Shown here one piece after another: positions 63,418 to 64,000 of a DNA stretch of 64,000 nucleotides. Each line of letters starts with the position of its first letter. Position 1 is the first letter of the stretch. Below the pieces are notes generated by a model. That model made no database searches, had not been told where the DNA came from, and saw only the letters and a list, made by a program, of their open reading frames with translations. The DNA comes from Lingula anatina. Lineage: Eukaryota > Brachiopoda > Lingulata > Lingulida > Lingulidae. Location: positions 48,144 through 112,143 of the forward strand of contig NW_019775408.1 of assembly GCF_001039355.2 (NCBI RefSeq), written 5' to 3'. Both the position numbers and the translations under genes were made by a program.

Positions 63418-64000
63418 TTAGTAACGTAAGGCCACATAAAGGTGAAACGGAACTGAATATGTTGATGTGACCCCTTGCTTGTGTCAAGCTCCTGTAATCA
63501 ATTGTAGGCACATTTAAAACCGCGCTGATTGGTACAGTGACACAGATAAAATTCGGTTTCATAAAAAGCCTACCTGTTTGTGTGAGATAATACTCTGTCA
63601 ACCGAGCAATACATAACAGAACACACCTTACTACGACGCGTTCAAGACATAGCGCAAGAGAAGAGCAGTGTATTATCAGACATACATATCGCAAAAGAAC
63701 TCGCATTTCGCCCAAAAATCCCTAAAACTGAATAAAGCGTATATCGCCACGGTCGCATGACATTTTTGAATAGGTATCTATACGCACATATCACGATTCA
63801 CGCCACAAATCTCTCTAAATCAACTGGCCCCTACCATCTGATAATACTGCCGTACGGGGTAGCCTTGGTAAAAATTACCGTATGATTTTGCATCAATAAG
63901 TATGAAATCGAAATATCTCTCACCGTTCACAACTCAGGGATACATGTAGGCCTACCAGTGCCGTCCATTGTGCCGGACTCCAAATCGTTGATCTCGGTGT

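Larger units (their letters stand above)
58031..64000. other. Gene-poor right end rich in MITEs
   Basis: No coding exon, tRNA or other RNA gene was recognised. It holds family A copies at 60003 and 63203, a family B copy at 60878, microsatellites at 60788-60847 and 62878-62900, an AAATA-rich tract at about 61530-61615 and a 26-base N gap. Segments near 59290-59410 and 63580-63740 share GTGTGAGATAATAC and a similar order of motifs, suggesting an older duplication. Confidence 0.5.

Overview
This is a eukaryotic window of about 64 kb, clearly animal. Genes have short exons, GT-AG introns and AATAAA poly(A) signals, and the DNA between them is AT-rich and full of MITEs and microsatellites. The gene set (class C and class B1 GPCRs, PEX19, LRRC58, ALIX, intron-containing HSC70) is bilaterian. 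I infer a marine invertebrate, possibly a lophotrochozoan, from the gene content and the abundance of short palindromic elements, but the sequence does not settle the species. Exons below were joined by eye from protein similarity, splice sites and matching intron phase; no alignment or transcript was available.

Layout: (1) 77-7322, + strand, 3' part of an orphan class C receptor related to GPR158/GPR179 (9 exons; the 5' part lies outside the window). (2) 8938-11163, - strand, three exons of a divergent second PEX19-like gene. (3) 13279-16784, - strand, a complete 8-exon PEX19 ending in a CaaX box. (4) 17303-19464, + strand, LRRC58, head to head with PEX19 across about 0.5 kb. (5) 20613-24437, a near-identical second copy of the PEX19-exon-1/LRRC58 block, starting right after a lone N at 20612; this may be an uncollapsed haplotype rather than a real duplication. 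(6) 26367-35314, - strand, complete 17-exon ALIX/PDCD6IP. (7) about 36240-46540, + strand, HSC70/HSPA8-type chaperone with heat-shock elements, a TATA box, a 5' untranslated exon, a 4.6 kb first intron (with a 337-base N gap) and 8 coding exons. (8) 47247-53563, - strand, a class B1 (secretin-family) GPCR that stops after TM5, close to another lone N at 46826. A tRNA-Lys(CTT) lies on the opposite strand in one of its introns. (9) 53564-64000, no recognised coding exon, but many MITEs and microsatellites.

The genes are ordinary cellular genes: a peroxisomal membrane-protein chaperone (PEX19), an ESCRT adaptor (ALIX), a cytosolic chaperone (HSC70), an LRR protein and two receptors. Nothing suggests that they form one pathway, apart from the shared PEX19-LRRC58 promoter region. 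I found no convincing new biological system. The most interesting signals are the diverged PEX19 paralogue, a phase-matched 39-nt cassette-exon candidate in ALIX, an ALIX tail without the TSG101-binding P(S/T)AP motif, several families of short inverted-repeat elements, paired CTCF-like motifs in the bidirectional promoter, and signs that two gene anomalies are assembly artefacts.
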